Source: Platerodrilus igneus
Taxonomy: Eukaryota > Arthropoda > Insecta > Coleoptera > Lycidae
Reading direction: 5' to 3'
Assembly (NCBI GenBank): GCA_036346225.1
Contig: JARFIW010000593.1
Coordinates: 806,001 to 870,000 of the forward strand
DNA: 64,000 nt
This document shows, in pieces, positions 42,075 through 54,552 of the stretch (position 1 is the stretch's first letter; each line of letters opens with the position of its first letter). The notes under the pieces are model-generated. The model did not search any database. It was not told the origin of the DNA and worked only from the letters and a program-made list of their open reading frames with translations. Both the position numbers and the translations under genes were made by a program.

Positions 42075-45000
42075 TTTAATTGGTATTAACCAAGCCGGCA
42101 AGATATGAATAGACGAAATTTCATATAGTCGCGTTAAAATATATAACAAGTTTATATGCCAAGTAACCAATCTATATAGAAAACCATATGTGGATTTTCT
42201 TAACTCTCCGTATCTTTGATTAAAGCAGACACTTAGATCTACTATGGCTAAAGAACATGGTGTTACCTAACTAGAAGCAACGATATATAATTAATTACAC
42301 GGTTGGAAATTGTTATATGGTTAGTCATGTATATAATTCATTAAAAGATTGTCTGTCTTGTTGAGAGATAACTCGGTATCGATTACTAATATGTGAAAGA
42401 AGCTAACCGAAAATCTGCAAAACAGTAGCTTTCTTGTACTTAACAACATTCTGGAGCACACTTATAGAAGAAACAGTAATACAAAAAACCGACTGGATTA
42501 TAGTTTAAATTACCAGTCAATATTAAGAACAGGTATACGATAATCAATTACACAATATCCGCATTCAGTTTTAACACTTACCAATTAATTACATAGAAGT
42601 TGTGGAAGATGGATCAAACAAAAATTCATTTCTATACAACCGGAGATGCAATTACTATTAAAAATTAGATAAAAAAGTTAAAATCAAAAACTTTAAGAAA
42701 TTATCGTTGTGCAGGTATGTGCCAAATGCATAAATAAGTATATAGGTTAATACGAATCCGCAGAAGATGAGAGACGAATGGTTGTAAATGCTATAATTCT
42801 TTACAAACATTAAGCAAAGAACTAAAGCTTTTAGAACAAAGAACCGTGATAAAAAAATTATAAAATATTGAGAGGTAGGTAACGTACGACAATGTCTCGA
42901 GCGACGCAAATATTTATATTTCATACCTCTTAAGGCAAAGAAACAATATTTTTCACCTGCACACGATTTCTTCACGTTTCTGGAATCATTAGTGTTTAAG
43001 AAATCCAGCTTGTCTTAAACTGCCAGACATGACGTGTGTAATATGCGATAATATGCAGCTTATAAAATTAATCTAAAAGAATTTTGTGGTTTCGAAAGTT
43101 TCACAACTACCCGTGGTGAATGGTATTCTCTACTTCTTGGTTTACCTATCTTTAACACTGAATAGCGCATTTCGCGTTAAAGTTAATTGCCATTAATTAG
43201 AATAGTAAACTAATTTGCTGCTACCGGTAACATGATTCTCATGGATTTTCTGTGACATGAATCATGGTATTTTATGCATCACTCAAGAAGTGCATACATA
43301 CACTGTGAAGAATAAAGCTATTAACAATTAGTTCCATCAGGTTCTAGTTCATATGTAATGTTTTGAAATGTAGTAATAAGGAAGACGCTCGTTAAGGTTT
43401 ATACAAACCACGGTAGTTTCGGCTCGTGCTACTTATACGTCGCTTCAGAGGTCATCTGCATGACCCAAGGAACGCATCTCAGCGTGAGAACTGCCAGCTT
43501 CAGTAGAGTTCTTAATTTTATTCTCTTATCTTTAGAAATAATTATAAATTCGGCAAATGTAACTAGTAAAAAATAATTAAAGAGATCTAAATCTTCGTTA
43601 ACGTGTTGGTATTATTCATCCCGATAAGACCTTTCATTTCTGGCATTAACGACTCCTGACATTTTTACGACCTAAAGGGACGTTTGAATTACCCTGTAAT
43701 CATATTGAAATAGTTATTAGTGACTACCGCAACGGTGTCCGAATTTATATTGTGACCGTGCTCAATCTGTAGCCAACATTAAGACAATAAGCTTCTACAT
43801 TATTACAACTTACTGTTCTACTATAGATTTATGTAGCATCATCCCTAGAACCCTGTTTTCTTTCCCTTTCGCTTTCCTCCAATAATATCCGTATTAGGAC
43901 AATACAAATCCTACGTGTCATTTTATAGTTTGCACGAACCGTACTATTTCGGTCTTTTAAGGAATTTACATAAAATGCTGTACTGAATTTGGTGCCCAAA
44001 TTGCTTGCAAACACCAGAATTATGTCTAAACGTTTAGAAATATAAAAGCTACATGGTAGTCTAAAAATCAACCTTTGTTTAATGCTTTTATTTTAGTTAT
44101 AATTGTTCGCACTAAACAGTTAACGTTTTTCTGTAATTGTTAAGTGTTCGGACCTGGAATAACAGTAAGAATAAGCAAGTCGAATTTTGTAATGGAGTTT
44201 GTTAATTAATAATTATAATCTTCAGTTAAGATACTTGTATTATACACCCGTTTAATAAATATAAAGTGTAAAATAACGATAACTAAGAGTGGCAGAGAGA
44301 AGTGGACGCAAATGATGATAATAAACAACGATTACTTCAAAGCACTTACCTTGTAAATATAGCAAAGCGTAGCACATTTATTTATTGCGGCCGTCCAGGA
44401 CGGGAAGCGGTAGTAGAATAGGTCGCGTCCTCTCCCTGGTAGGTGATATGATGGTTCTTGCACATGCGAAGACACAGCATAGTATATCGGTGTTCACGGC
44501 ACTTAAAATACACAGGTGCGGTGTTTGAAGTAAATTCACGGTACATACAATGACATTTGAATATACTGGGCGGAGGTAAATAATTAACAAATTCTAAATG
44601 TTTATAATAAGTCAAGCGGTTTATTATATATAATTATAAACGCAGCATAAGGTATCCCGAACTTCAAGGCCTTAACCCTACATGGCATGATTTTTTTAAA
44701 TTCGGATGAAAAAAATTGAACAGCGTTTATGTTTTATATAAAGGAAAAAAATAAAAAAATTGAAACCACATTTTCAGAAAAATAAACATAATTTTTGTAT
44801 TGTAACATATATAACACATTGTGTCATGTCCTACATATAATTAACATATGAGACCGAGACGAATTGTGGTATCCTGCAGGACACTACTGCAACATACAAG
44901 GTGACATTAGTTTTATGTCATTAAATTGAGGAGGTAAACTGATTGGCTAAACAAAAAACCTTTTAGGCATTTACTTTTGGACCGCTTTTTAAATGCCCGA

Positions 45001-45699
45001 CCTAGGTCAACTTAAGTAAAAGTTTTAGAACTGCCGTTTTGTTATATGTTTATAAGAAATAACTTACATATGATAGTGTTATTCTAAATTACATCACGCA
45101 CATGGAATGATTCCACAATAGGTGTTCAAAATGACCACCGCATCTGCAAGTTTGTGGTTGGTATAATTTCCAGTTATCAAATTTTTAAATCAGAATTCAC
45201 TAAACTACCGAGAAATAAAATTATTGCATTACCGACAATCAATTACAATTAAGTCAAAATATTGCGTTTAAGTGTATTACCTAAACAGATAATTCAACAC
45301 AAGTAACAAAATCAAACATCAGAGATGATACACTAACAAATCATCTAGCTCTAGTTACAAGCTATTTAATAAAAAAAGCACATTCAACTTAAAGTAGGTT
45401 ATCATTTGGCTGCAAACAGCTGAATTGCAAAAAACTTAAGACTACGAGGTCAGAAACTCAATGCAGTCGACAAAATCAGCATCATGGAATATTATTTTTT
45501 GTAACATCCGATGTTCAAGAAAATTTTAAAATTATTTTGGTAGCAGCTAAAGTGCATGGAGTTATTTTGTTTGGCAGCTAAAATGCAGCAACTAAATTGG
45601 TCGACTCTAAAGGATGGTGTTACTGTGCATTTGATTCGTGACCTAGTTCACATTGCAGTGGTTTTAAAACATTTTTTATACTTTTTTGTGTGTCAACTA
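42075..45699. other. No gene identified
   Basis: AT-rich DNA. Frames at 42658-42975, 43829-44071 and 44378-44615 (all minus) have no recognisable domain, and the last two overlap in different frames. The only local compositional change is a GC-richer stretch at about 44385-44450. Confidence 0.55.
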
Positions 45700-46652
45700 A
45701 TAGACAGGCAGGGGTAGAAATAGTGTTAGGTAAAAGATTAGGCCGTAAAGTTAAAGAGTACTTATAATTTAGTGATAGAATAGTTATGGTTAGATTGAGT
45801 ACGAAACCCACAGACACTGTTTTAGTACAGGTTTACATGCCAACAACTCAGTACGAAGATGAGGAAGTAGAAAAGGTATACAAGGATATAAATAGTATAG
45901 CGAGAAAAGTAAAGAGAGATGAGAATTTAATAGTTATGGGCGATTTTAATGCGTCAGTGAAAGAAGGTAGTGAGGAAAAAATGGTACGAAAATTTGGGTG
46001 TGGTAGACAAAATGATAGAGGAAAAAGGTTAGTTGAGTTTTACTAAGAACATGGATTAGTAACTGTAGACAACCTATTCGAACAACATGTTAGAAGAAGA
46101 TATACCTGGAAACCGCCAGGTGATAGCGCTAGATACCAAATAGATTATATTTTGGTTAAACAAAGATTTAGAAACCAAGTTAAAGACTGTCGTAGTTATC
46201 CAAATGCTGACATAGATAGCGATCATAACTTAGTTAAAACGAAGTGTATTCTAAAATTCAAAAAATTGAGAAAGGCTAAAAGAGAGGAATGGAATCTAGG
46301 TAAGCTTAATGACAGTGAGATAAAAGAAGAATGTAAACAAAGTTTAAATAATAAGATCAAAGAAATAGCTATAGGAGGGAACGTAGAAAATAGATGGAAA
46401 GAAATAAAAAGGGCTGTACATGATATAGCAAAACAGACTATAGATAGGAAAAAAGTAGAAGCGAGAAAACCCCGGGTAACAAAGGAAATATTAGATTTAA
46501 TAGAGCACAGAAGAAAGCTTAAACTTTTCAGAGAATTGGATGGTAAAAGTAAGCAAAAATATAATAGAGTTAGAAATAAGAAGTACATGAATGTAGAAGA
46601 GATAGAAATAAATGGATGGAGGAGAATTGTAAGGGAATACAAGATGATTTGA
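45700..46652 (+). pseudogene. RTE apurinic-type endonuclease domain and linker
   Basis: 45786-46046 encodes LSTKPTDTVLVQVYMPTTQY and LIVMGDFNASV, the latter a core APE-type endonuclease motif. After an in-frame stop (46044-46046) come YTWKPPG and YQIDYILV (46100-46160) and ADIDSDHNLV (about 46210), whose SDH is the catalytic His motif. The frame 46152-46652 then continues into the Lys-rich linker before RT. The domain nicks target DNA for target-primed reverse transcription. Confidence 0.75.
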
Positions 46653-47560
46653 AAGTAGTTAAGATAGACAAGGCTTACAAGACAGTTAAAGGGTTTTTCG
46701 GGGTAGATAAGAAAAAATATATTGGTATTAAAGATGAGAATAATGAGCTTCTAATAAATAAAGTTGAGGTAGCAGCTAGATGGAAAAGATATTTAGAAGA
46801 TTTATATAAGGGAGACGATATGAATGAGTTAGAGAACGACCAAGAAGAGGATGTAGAAATAGGGTTCTCAATATTAAGAGAGGAATTTGATAGAAATGTT
46901 AGAGATCTTAAACTATATAAAGCGCCGGGGATAGACGATATACCCGCAGAAATAATAAAAAATGCAAGTCAGAAAACTTTAGACAGATTATATGAACTAG
47001 TAAAAGTAATATATGACACAGGTGAGGTCCCGATAGATTTTGAAAGAATATTATTATCCCAATTCCAAAAAAGTCAGAAGCTGATAGGTGTGAGAATTTT
47101 AGAACGGTTAGTTTAACTTTCCACGCTTCCAAAATACTAACAATAATAATTAAAAATAGAGCAGAAGCTTCGACTGAGAATTATTTAAGCAAAGCCAATA
47201 TGGTTTTCGTAAAGACAGAGGGACTAGAGAACCAATACTAATGATTAAGATAATTATCGAAAAAAGGTTACAAAAAAATTAAAAGACTTATTTCGCGTTT
47301 GTAGATTTAGAAAAAGCATTTGAAAGAGTTAATTGGATTGATATGTTCAAGGTTTTCGAAAAATAGGAATCCTCATCGTTATAGAAAAATTATTTACATT
47401 CTATATAAAAACCAAAGCGTAGTAATTAGTTTTGATAAAATAGAAAAGGAAGCTAAGATTAGAAATGGTGTTAGACAGGGCTGTATACTATCTCTCTTGA
47501 TTTTTAATGTTTATACTGAGGAAGCTTTAAACTTAGCTAGAGAGAGAAAAGAGATGTGAT
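46616..47560 (+). pseudogene. RTE reverse transcriptase, N-terminal half
   Basis: 46616-47116 carries KAPGIDDIPAEIIKNAS, the conserved start of LINE RT fingers. Frameshifted pieces then give YFAFVDLEKAFERVNW (about 47288-47335, first catalytic Asp) and NGVRQGCILSLLIFNVYTEE (about 47464-47523). Sequence ends before the FADD box. Confidence 0.7.
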
Positions 47561-47575
47561 TAGTGGTAATTCAAA

Positions 47576-49445
47576 AGGCCATTTAGCACCATTCCTTGAA
47601 CATACAACACTCAGAACCTGTGTAAAGTTAAGAAATTTTTATAAATACTCATTATCATAGTACTGTATTTGTAGAGGCACTCTGTATTTATTGGAACGCT
47701 TAGTAAATATATTATAATTGCATAAGCCCCGTGATTTACATAATTCGTATTACGGAACTTATTTGTCTCTTTAAATAAGTATATTTTTTGAATAAAAATA
47801 TGTTTTTGAAAAGTTCTTATCCATTATCGACGCACTGGATGAGGGAACGTTATGATAGCTTTATTTAAATGCGTTCTAAGGAATTACAGTTTGTAGGCAA
47901 TCAATTTTCATTCCATTTTCATAACAAGATTAAAATTGTTGAAAAACATCTGTGATAACGCAAAACATGCAGGTGTGCTTTTGATGAGGAACGTGTATTT
48001 AAAATTGAAAACGTACTTCATTAAGAACCTTCGAGTAAAATCCTAGTTAAATGACATTGTCCATAAAATACCGAATTTGAACGTTCATTCGACAATTAGC
48101 GAAGGTAATATATCAAGAAACAAGTGTCGCGCAAATAAAGGAACGACGACACTAAATCTTGAATATAATAGGGAACGCATGGAAATGTATTAACTAACGA
48201 TACCCTCAAGCCATAAAATGCACATTCTGTAAAGTTGCGTCATACAAACGATTCAAAATCAAAAAACATCTAAACTTAAATCAACCAGAACGTAGAAACA
48301 ACACTCAGAGTGACTTAAATCTTTCTAGAGTATACGACGTAGTAAGATTTGACACTATATAACCAATTTAGAAAAGCGGTCGATGGTCATTCAGTAGCTA
48401 ATAATGAGTCGGTTCAATAGCCAGTGTTAAATTTTCGTTTTAAAACGTCATGATGTTAGTATAAAGTAGTAAATGAACGACTTTTGAAAATAATTGTTAC
48501 TCTGAGGTAAGTAACATTTTGAAGTAGATAATTAAACTGGTTTTAAGCAAATAAACAATGACGAAATACGGCAAGATAACGTTTTAATGTAAATGGATTT
48601 AATGGTAAATGGAGCATAAGGCTTTAAACGAATGGAACGATATTGGAATTTGGATTTGCAGAGCACATATGCAGTTTAATTGTCTTTTATGATAAGTTAA
48701 TTTTAAAAAAGTAGGACGATCTTGGTATATGAATTTGAAATACAACTTTAATGGTGTTTTTTCGACGATTTTGGACAAAAATACAAACATACGATATGAA
48801 AAAAGGACGCCAGTTTAATTTAACAAAATACAATAATCTTATTGTTTTAAAACTTTAAAAAGACATCCCTTTTATAATTTTAGATAGGTAACTTACGTAA
48901 GATTTTGGTGCGTAAAACTTTGTGTGCAAGTAGAATAATTGAAATTGATGGTGGTTCAACTTCGGTAAGTTTGATCATTATATAATAAGAATGATCAGCT
49001 ACGTTTGAATCCGATTTAAAGGTGGTTATTAAAATTACCCAACTTAGTTTCGAAAATATAAATAGGGAATGATTTGTGAATGAAAATCCTACTATAAAAA
49101 GATTTTTCTGGACTCTATTTTAGTGTAACCGAGTAATCATCTAGTAGTTATAAATTTTTGATCTTAAGATATTGTTTGAAAGGAAAATCTGTTGAGGCAA
49201 TATTGTCCTATATTTTTAGGTTTTAATATTTGTATTAAAGTATTTTTCGTGAGTATACATATAAGACATTGTTTATTAAAAAAGGCTGTATGTTGTTATA
49301 GCAATTATTATTTGAAAAATTGTTTGTAAAAGAATATTTTATGTTATTATACATTTCATGTCTAATTCTAGTGGTTGCATTTTATCTGAGCTAGCAAAAT
49401 AATTAAGGCAACACATCTATTTTGGATCAGCTATAGTCCACAGCA
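47576..49445. other. No gene; right part is possibly the 5' LTR of Gypsy-C
   Basis: No coding content. The end GTCCACAGCA at 49436-49445 resembles the LTR end of Gypsy-A (TTTCACAGCA) and is followed by a primer-binding-like TGGTGTCCCAACTTGGTG at 49454-49471 and then gag. A related LTR would be about 2 kb, the length available here, but its start and a matching 3' copy are not in the window. Confidence 0.4.
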
Positions 49446-50299
49446 ACTTTTATTGGTGTCCCAACTTGGTGCTCTATTAAGCCGCTTGAAAATTAGAGTT
49501 TTGTGTCTTGTTGGATGTTTTTAGGAATTTTTTCTGTGAAGTATATTTGATTGGTTTCCAAAATGATTAATGAAATGAAAAAAGTTTGTGAGGGATTGAG
49601 AGCGGAGGGTATGAAAATTAGTTTCCAAGCAAGTGTCTATTTGGAAGATCTGAAAAAGGCCGAACAGAGTGTAGGAAAGACTCAGGAATCTAAAATGATA
49701 GCTCTTTTATTGAGTCTAAATAAAAATATGCCGGAAATGAGTGAAAAGATCGAAAAAGTATGTGGGAACAAAAGAGAATGAGTGAAAGTAACAAAAAAGG
49801 CATGAAGGCAATTAGAGCAAACATGCAGGAAATGAGTAAAATATCTGAAAGGAGTTTAAAAAAAATGAGTGAAAAACATGAGAAAAATATAACAAAAATG
49901 AGTGAAAAAGTATCAAAAAAATGAATGATAAAATAACTTTAGGCTTAAAGACTTATAAAGCAATAGAAGAAATGAAATTAGAAATTAGGGGTAAAATAAC
50001 ACAAATTTTGGAGGATGTAGATGACGTAAAAGGGGATATCGTACAAATAAAAGCTAATCGAGAAGCGTGTGAAAAAGAATTGAATTGAAAAGTTAAAAAC
50101 TTAGATCAAAGATTGAAAGAAATTGAGGAAAGTTGCCAAGCCTGATTTAAAAATTTTAAAAATCACTTAGAAAATTTCAAAACAGATTTAGGAATCGAAG
50201 TAGGAAACTTGAAGGATAGAGTCAAAAATATTAGCATTGAGGAACCCATGAAATGGAATCAAAGCATTGCACCGATATAAAGGTATTCAAAATTTTATG

Positions 50300-50509
50300 G
50301 GGACGTTGTTACCCGATGCCAGGACGTTTTTAGTGTCTTTGATGCTAAGGTCTGTGTTCCGCAAATTTATTGACTTCATTAACGATTAAATGTATAACTG
50401 CATCTGCGGTTTAAAAGATGGCATTCAGCGGATTTAACGTGTAATGTTGTTTTCAGCATTATTTGATTGTAATTTGTTCTCAAATCGCATCTCGGACACA
50501 AATTTTTAT

Positions 50510-50555
<46 letters not shown>

Positions 50556-50813
50556 TCACATAAACACACAAAACACTTTTTATGCACTGTGCAAAACACA
50601 AAACCCCATTCACCCACTTACATTGCCTTTTCAACATCTGAATTTCCGGCTGCCGATGGTCCGGACTGATAAGGCAATATCCGTCGAGCATTCCTCTTTA
50701 ACGATTGGGATAACCGGCTTCCGATGGTCCTGGTCGTAAAGGGGGAACGTAGCACGGATACCAACATCACACACAACACACATACACACAACCCTCTCTC
50801 TCTCTCTCTCTCA

Positions 50814-50846
<33 letters not shown>

Positions 50847-50850
50847 CAAA
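50300..50850. repeat. Insertion in Gypsy-C gag carrying (CA)n and (TC)n(AC)n microsatellites
   Basis: Absent from related gags. Contains (CA)n at about 50514-50554, TC repeats at 50793-50811 followed by (CA)n to about 50843, and a ~75-bp spaced duplication of CCGGCT(G/T)CCGATGGTCC (50647 and 50712). Exact ends were not resolved. Confidence 0.5.
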
Positions 50851-51076
50851 AACCTCAAAAAAAATTAAATATAGTAAGATCTATGTTGAAGGGAAGCTGC
50901 GAGATTTGGTTTGACCCAATAGAAAGCGAACTAACATCATTTAAAGATTTTCACATTAGAGTTAAAAAACATTTCTGGGGAGATAATCAACAATTCCGAG
51001 TAAGAGATAATTTACTTATGGAAAAATACAGTACCGACTATGGCATGACAAAGGAATTATATGCCACAAGAAAATT

Positions 51077-52786
51077 TGTAACAATTTTATTTTCGATAAT
51101 AATTCTTTGCATATAATTTCAAGAATAATGTAACAATAATAATAATTTGCATTCAACTTCAAAAGTAATACGCTAAGCCTGCATCGTCCTTTAGTAATCT
51201 AGTTATATTCAGATATCTGTGTCGTATAAAGCTATTTACAAGCACATCTCTGTTTGATTGTTTCGTTCCCCACCTGACGGCGCGACCGCTCGAGTTGGTT
51301 ATAAAATAGTCGGCCACAGGTGATAGAGATATCAACATGTACCCTTGGCTGGAGGCCGGAAATCTACGAATCCATTTCAAATAGTGAGGATATCTTCGAA
51401 TAACGGTCGGCAATGTATATATTGTGCGAACTTGTGTAATTTGAGATAATTTATTTAGCGCGACAAGTAGGATGCAACTTTTAAAAACACACAAGGACAC
51501 AGAAAAACACATGTAAGATGCAACCTTTAGAAGATGACGTAATTCAACTTTGAGAGTACGACTGCTGCAGAATGTAAGACGACAGGATATGATTCGACAC
51601 GTGGAACGAAGGAATTATAGAAGTTGGTTTGGATGAATTTGTTTCAAATTACAAACGCTGTTATCGTTGCTTGAAAAACGGGGATCCCGTCTTCCTTTGT
51701 CACAATGCGACAATTGCAGTTTTGCGTTCGTAGATAGCTATAAGTTTTTTTGTGTTTCAAAACTTGGAACACGTTAACTTGCTTTGATGCGTAATACATG
51801 TACATTGTAAAAGTTTCAACTAATTGTTGAGCTGGATTTACCAGTAGCAAAACAAAAGTTCATTGATTTAGTGTTCTAAAAAAACATGCTTTGCTCCATA
51901 TGAATCGTCGGTAATGTCAACAGGTGTTACTGACGTCATATTTTTCTACTTTGTACAGCTGACAGATGTTATTTTAAAAGCAAATGCTTTGAACAGCTGT
52001 AGTACAATATATGTAAACATGTCTATTTTTGTGATCAACTTTATCTACACTAAAATTAGTATACGTAATTTTGAAAGCTCAAATGCTAATATTGTTAGGA
52101 GCTATTAATTTGTTATCTACCTGAAAAGATCTGCCCAGGTTAGAATCCTATTTGTTCAACAAGTTCATGTTTTAAAGTAAAGTGCTTGATGAATAATAAT
52201 AAAGACAAACAGGAAAGTTAAAAGTTTAAGATTGATGTAGTTAATGATAAAAATTTTTTTGTTACAAGTTATATTATTTTAAAAGAGATCTTTTAGTAAA
52301 CAATTGGTTCAAGATTAAACATTTTTTATTTTGATCAAGTGTGATCAAATCTAATTACATAAAGCTAAAACCCTTCTGAGTAATAAATTGATGCCAATTT
52401 TATATTGGAAATACTTTTTTATTATTTCTTTATGTATTTTTGCAGGACACAAATGGTGTTCCACTTTTTTACTTATTTAACTATCACAATTTCTTACAGA
52501 AGCTGCGTCTTATTTTATTAAGACAGGTTTTTGTCAGCGAAGGCGATCATTTTTTTCTTTGGGTCTCCACGTCCGCCCTTAGAACTATGCTATGCAATTA
52601 TCGTAATTATATCAGGACTTGGTGGCGCCTATTTGATTTAGCTTAAGTTTGATCTGCAAACAGAATTCGATTTCCCCCCCACTTCTCATTGCTCTACCCA
52701 GGAATAGACCCCTAGTTGTGTCGGAAGATTTTTGGAACAATAAGTATTACTTGCGCCAAAACAAATAACAAACAAAAAACGTTTCA
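51077..52786. repeat. Solo LTR-like insertion in Gypsy-C gag, target duplication AATT
   Basis: 1710 bp starting TGTAACAATT and ending AACGTTTCA, flanked by AATT at 51073-51076 and 52787-52790, exactly at a break in gag homology. TG...CA ends, a 4-bp duplication and lack of coding capacity fit a solo LTR. TTATAAAATAG at about 51298 is a possible TATA box. Confidence 0.6.
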
Positions 52787-53619
52787 AATTCAGTGGGGCA
52801 AAACAACTCGATCCTCCTCTAGAAGACAAACAAATAATTAAACATCTAGTATGATATTTTGACGCGGAGACGAGACAATACATCGCTTTGCAAAACATCG
52901 TAAACCGGGACGTATTTTTAGAATACCTCCAAAAATATGAAAAAATGGGTCAACGCAGAAGACAAAGGGTAGGACTAGGAACCAGACCATAAACTTTTAC
53001 AGGTACCATAGAAACACAGGACCTGAACAGTATAATGGTAGAAATTTCGACAAAGGAAATTTTAATAGGGCCAATTAAAGCGAAAGCAACACACCCAGAA
53101 AAGAGGTGGAAGGAGATAATGAGTCAAGAAATACTGAAAATAGAAGCATAAACCAAGAGAACGAGAATAACGGAAATGCTTCAAGGGATAGTTCAAAGGA
53201 AAATAACAGGACATACGCCGAAAAAAATAGGTTGGGATATTTGGCAGCAAGGCCAGATTTTCAATAAGAGACAAATCAAGCACCTCTCGAAATTAAACAA
53301 TATGAACATCAACGTGTGTTTATAAAATTTAATATAAAAAGTCGTTATCGCGTAAATAAAAAATGTTGAAGTAGAGAAAGACTGTGCTAGTTTGAATTAA
53401 TGTGAATTAGAGGAAATAGAGGAAGAAGCAAATGAAGTACAGGTGGAAGTAAATCAGCTAGAGATAAAGAGTATTGAGGATCCAGGTGAGGTACAGGATA
53501 AGGAAGAGTAATCGTTAATTAAATATTCCTATATAGATAAGAGAGAGTTGAAAAATGAAGATTTGAGCATTTCTACAAGTTACGGAGGTCAGACGTAAGC
53601 TTTTAAGAAAGATGAGATT

Positions 53620-53767
53620 ATGGAGAAATTGATTGAAGGTGAGAAAAATGTAGATGAGGTTATCAGTGACAAATTAAGTGCTTGTGCTGTGAATCATCTA
53701 ATTTTAATAAAAAGAAGCGATGTTAGTAAGAAATTAGGTTTAAATGTGAAAATTATGAAGCGCATAA
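53620..53767 (+). pseudogene. Gypsy-C RT start, left of the Gypsy-D insertion
   Basis: CAVNHLILIKRSDVSKKLGL followed by NVKIMKRI corresponds to the Gypsy RT region PxxLVKKKDGxxRLCxDxRxLN. It is cut at 53767 by the Gypsy-D LTR. 53020-53620 left of it is a decayed gag-pol linker rich in Glu/Asn codons. Confidence 0.5.
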
Positions 53768-54300
53768 TGCAGCGGGCTACTATTAACGCGTTTCACCAAT
53801 TTAAAACAAGTAAAAACAAGTCTTTATTACTCACTGTTCACAAGTCTAATCAACAGTATATGCCTTATTTATAAATGTTTTCAGACTAATTAGCAATGAA
53901 ACACTATCACACTAATACTATTTACAAGCACGAATATCTTCTTGAACTAAATTCTTAACCATAGGTCTATTAACAACACTGACACTACTATTTATTTATT
54001 ACACTTTTGTCTATTTATGTATTCTACAAGCTGGCGTTACAATATACACGTTCACATAACACAAATTTATATTTACTCTTAGAGTTCTAAAACGTTACTA
54101 ATTGACTTTACACGATATAATTTATATTGGACATTTAGATATAGACTAACTCTGTACTTCATCATCGGTCTTATATATACCCTGAATTAAATGGATGATT
54201 CATACTCCGGTATATGCTAGAAGGTTCGAGGCCTCTGTAGTATATACATTGCTTACGGCGCTCGTGTGTTTGACGGGTTGCCTAATAGTAGCTCGTAACA
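53768..54300 (-). repeat. 3' LTR of Gypsy-D copy 2
   Basis: 533 bp, TGTTACGAGC...GCTGCA on the minus strand. TATATATAAG (about 54181-54172) lies upstream of ACAGAGTTAGTC, the same promoter layout as at 27776. It runs directly on from the CCCH-coding sequence through a purine run. Confidence 0.8.
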
Positions 54301-54546
54301 CTGCCCCCTCTTTAAAACTGTTACGTCTTGTAACTGTAAATACATTTTGACGCCAATTTGTTGGCTGATGACGGTATCGGCAGCTATTTCCTCTGGTGCA
54401 GCCACCACGTCGTTGAAAAAAACAGTCAACACTCTTTTCTTGGTCTTGGTAGACAACCGGTTGATAACAATAAACAAGGATCTGGACGTAGGTTTCCATC
54501 ATCTGAGCTTTAAGATTCAGCAAAGCCTATCATAGATGTCCATAAC
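54300..54546 (-). pseudogene. End of Gypsy-D pol: macro-domain tail fragment and CCCH zinc finger (copy 2)
   Basis: The frame 54523-54200 reads LNLKAQMMETYVQILVYCY, then VDCFFQRRGGC, TRGNSCRYRH, the same C-x7-C-x5-C-x3-H finger as in copy 1. The GxxRLAVPKLGCGLDRL part of the macro domain is deleted here between AQMME and TYVQILV. Two copies conserving the finger despite many neutral changes support this reading frame over the alternative frame that is also open. CCCH fingers usually bind RNA; a role in element RNA handling is inference. Coding ends inside the LTR. Confidence 0.65.
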
Positions 54547-54552
54547 TAGGTC

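Larger units (their letters stand above)
45700..47575 (+). mobile_element. RTE-type LINE fragment, plus strand
   Basis: Starts inside the endonuclease and ends inside RT, with no 3' tail, so it is a broken internal fragment. The endonuclease part is nearly the same as in the copy at 55098-55643. Confidence 0.75.
49551..53010 (+). pseudogene. Gypsy-C gag, broken by two insertions
   Basis: Start region MKKVCEGLRAEGMKIS at 49568-49615, then a decayed coiled-coil part (49780-50270: VDDVKGDIVQIKANREACEK, NLDQRLKEIEESCQA). The capsid part starts SKFYGD near 50290, is interrupted, resumes at 50860 (NIVRSMLKGSCEIWFDPIES, FHIRVKKHFWGDNQQFRVRD), is interrupted again at 51077, and resumes at 52791 with PPLEDKQIIKHL and YIALQNIVNRDVFLEYLQKY to about 52945. 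Order and motifs parallel Gypsy-A gag. Confidence 0.65.

Noticed and set aside
46223..46642. 139-codon minus-strand frame
   Set aside because: Shadow of the RTE endonuclease/linker coding region on the plus strand.
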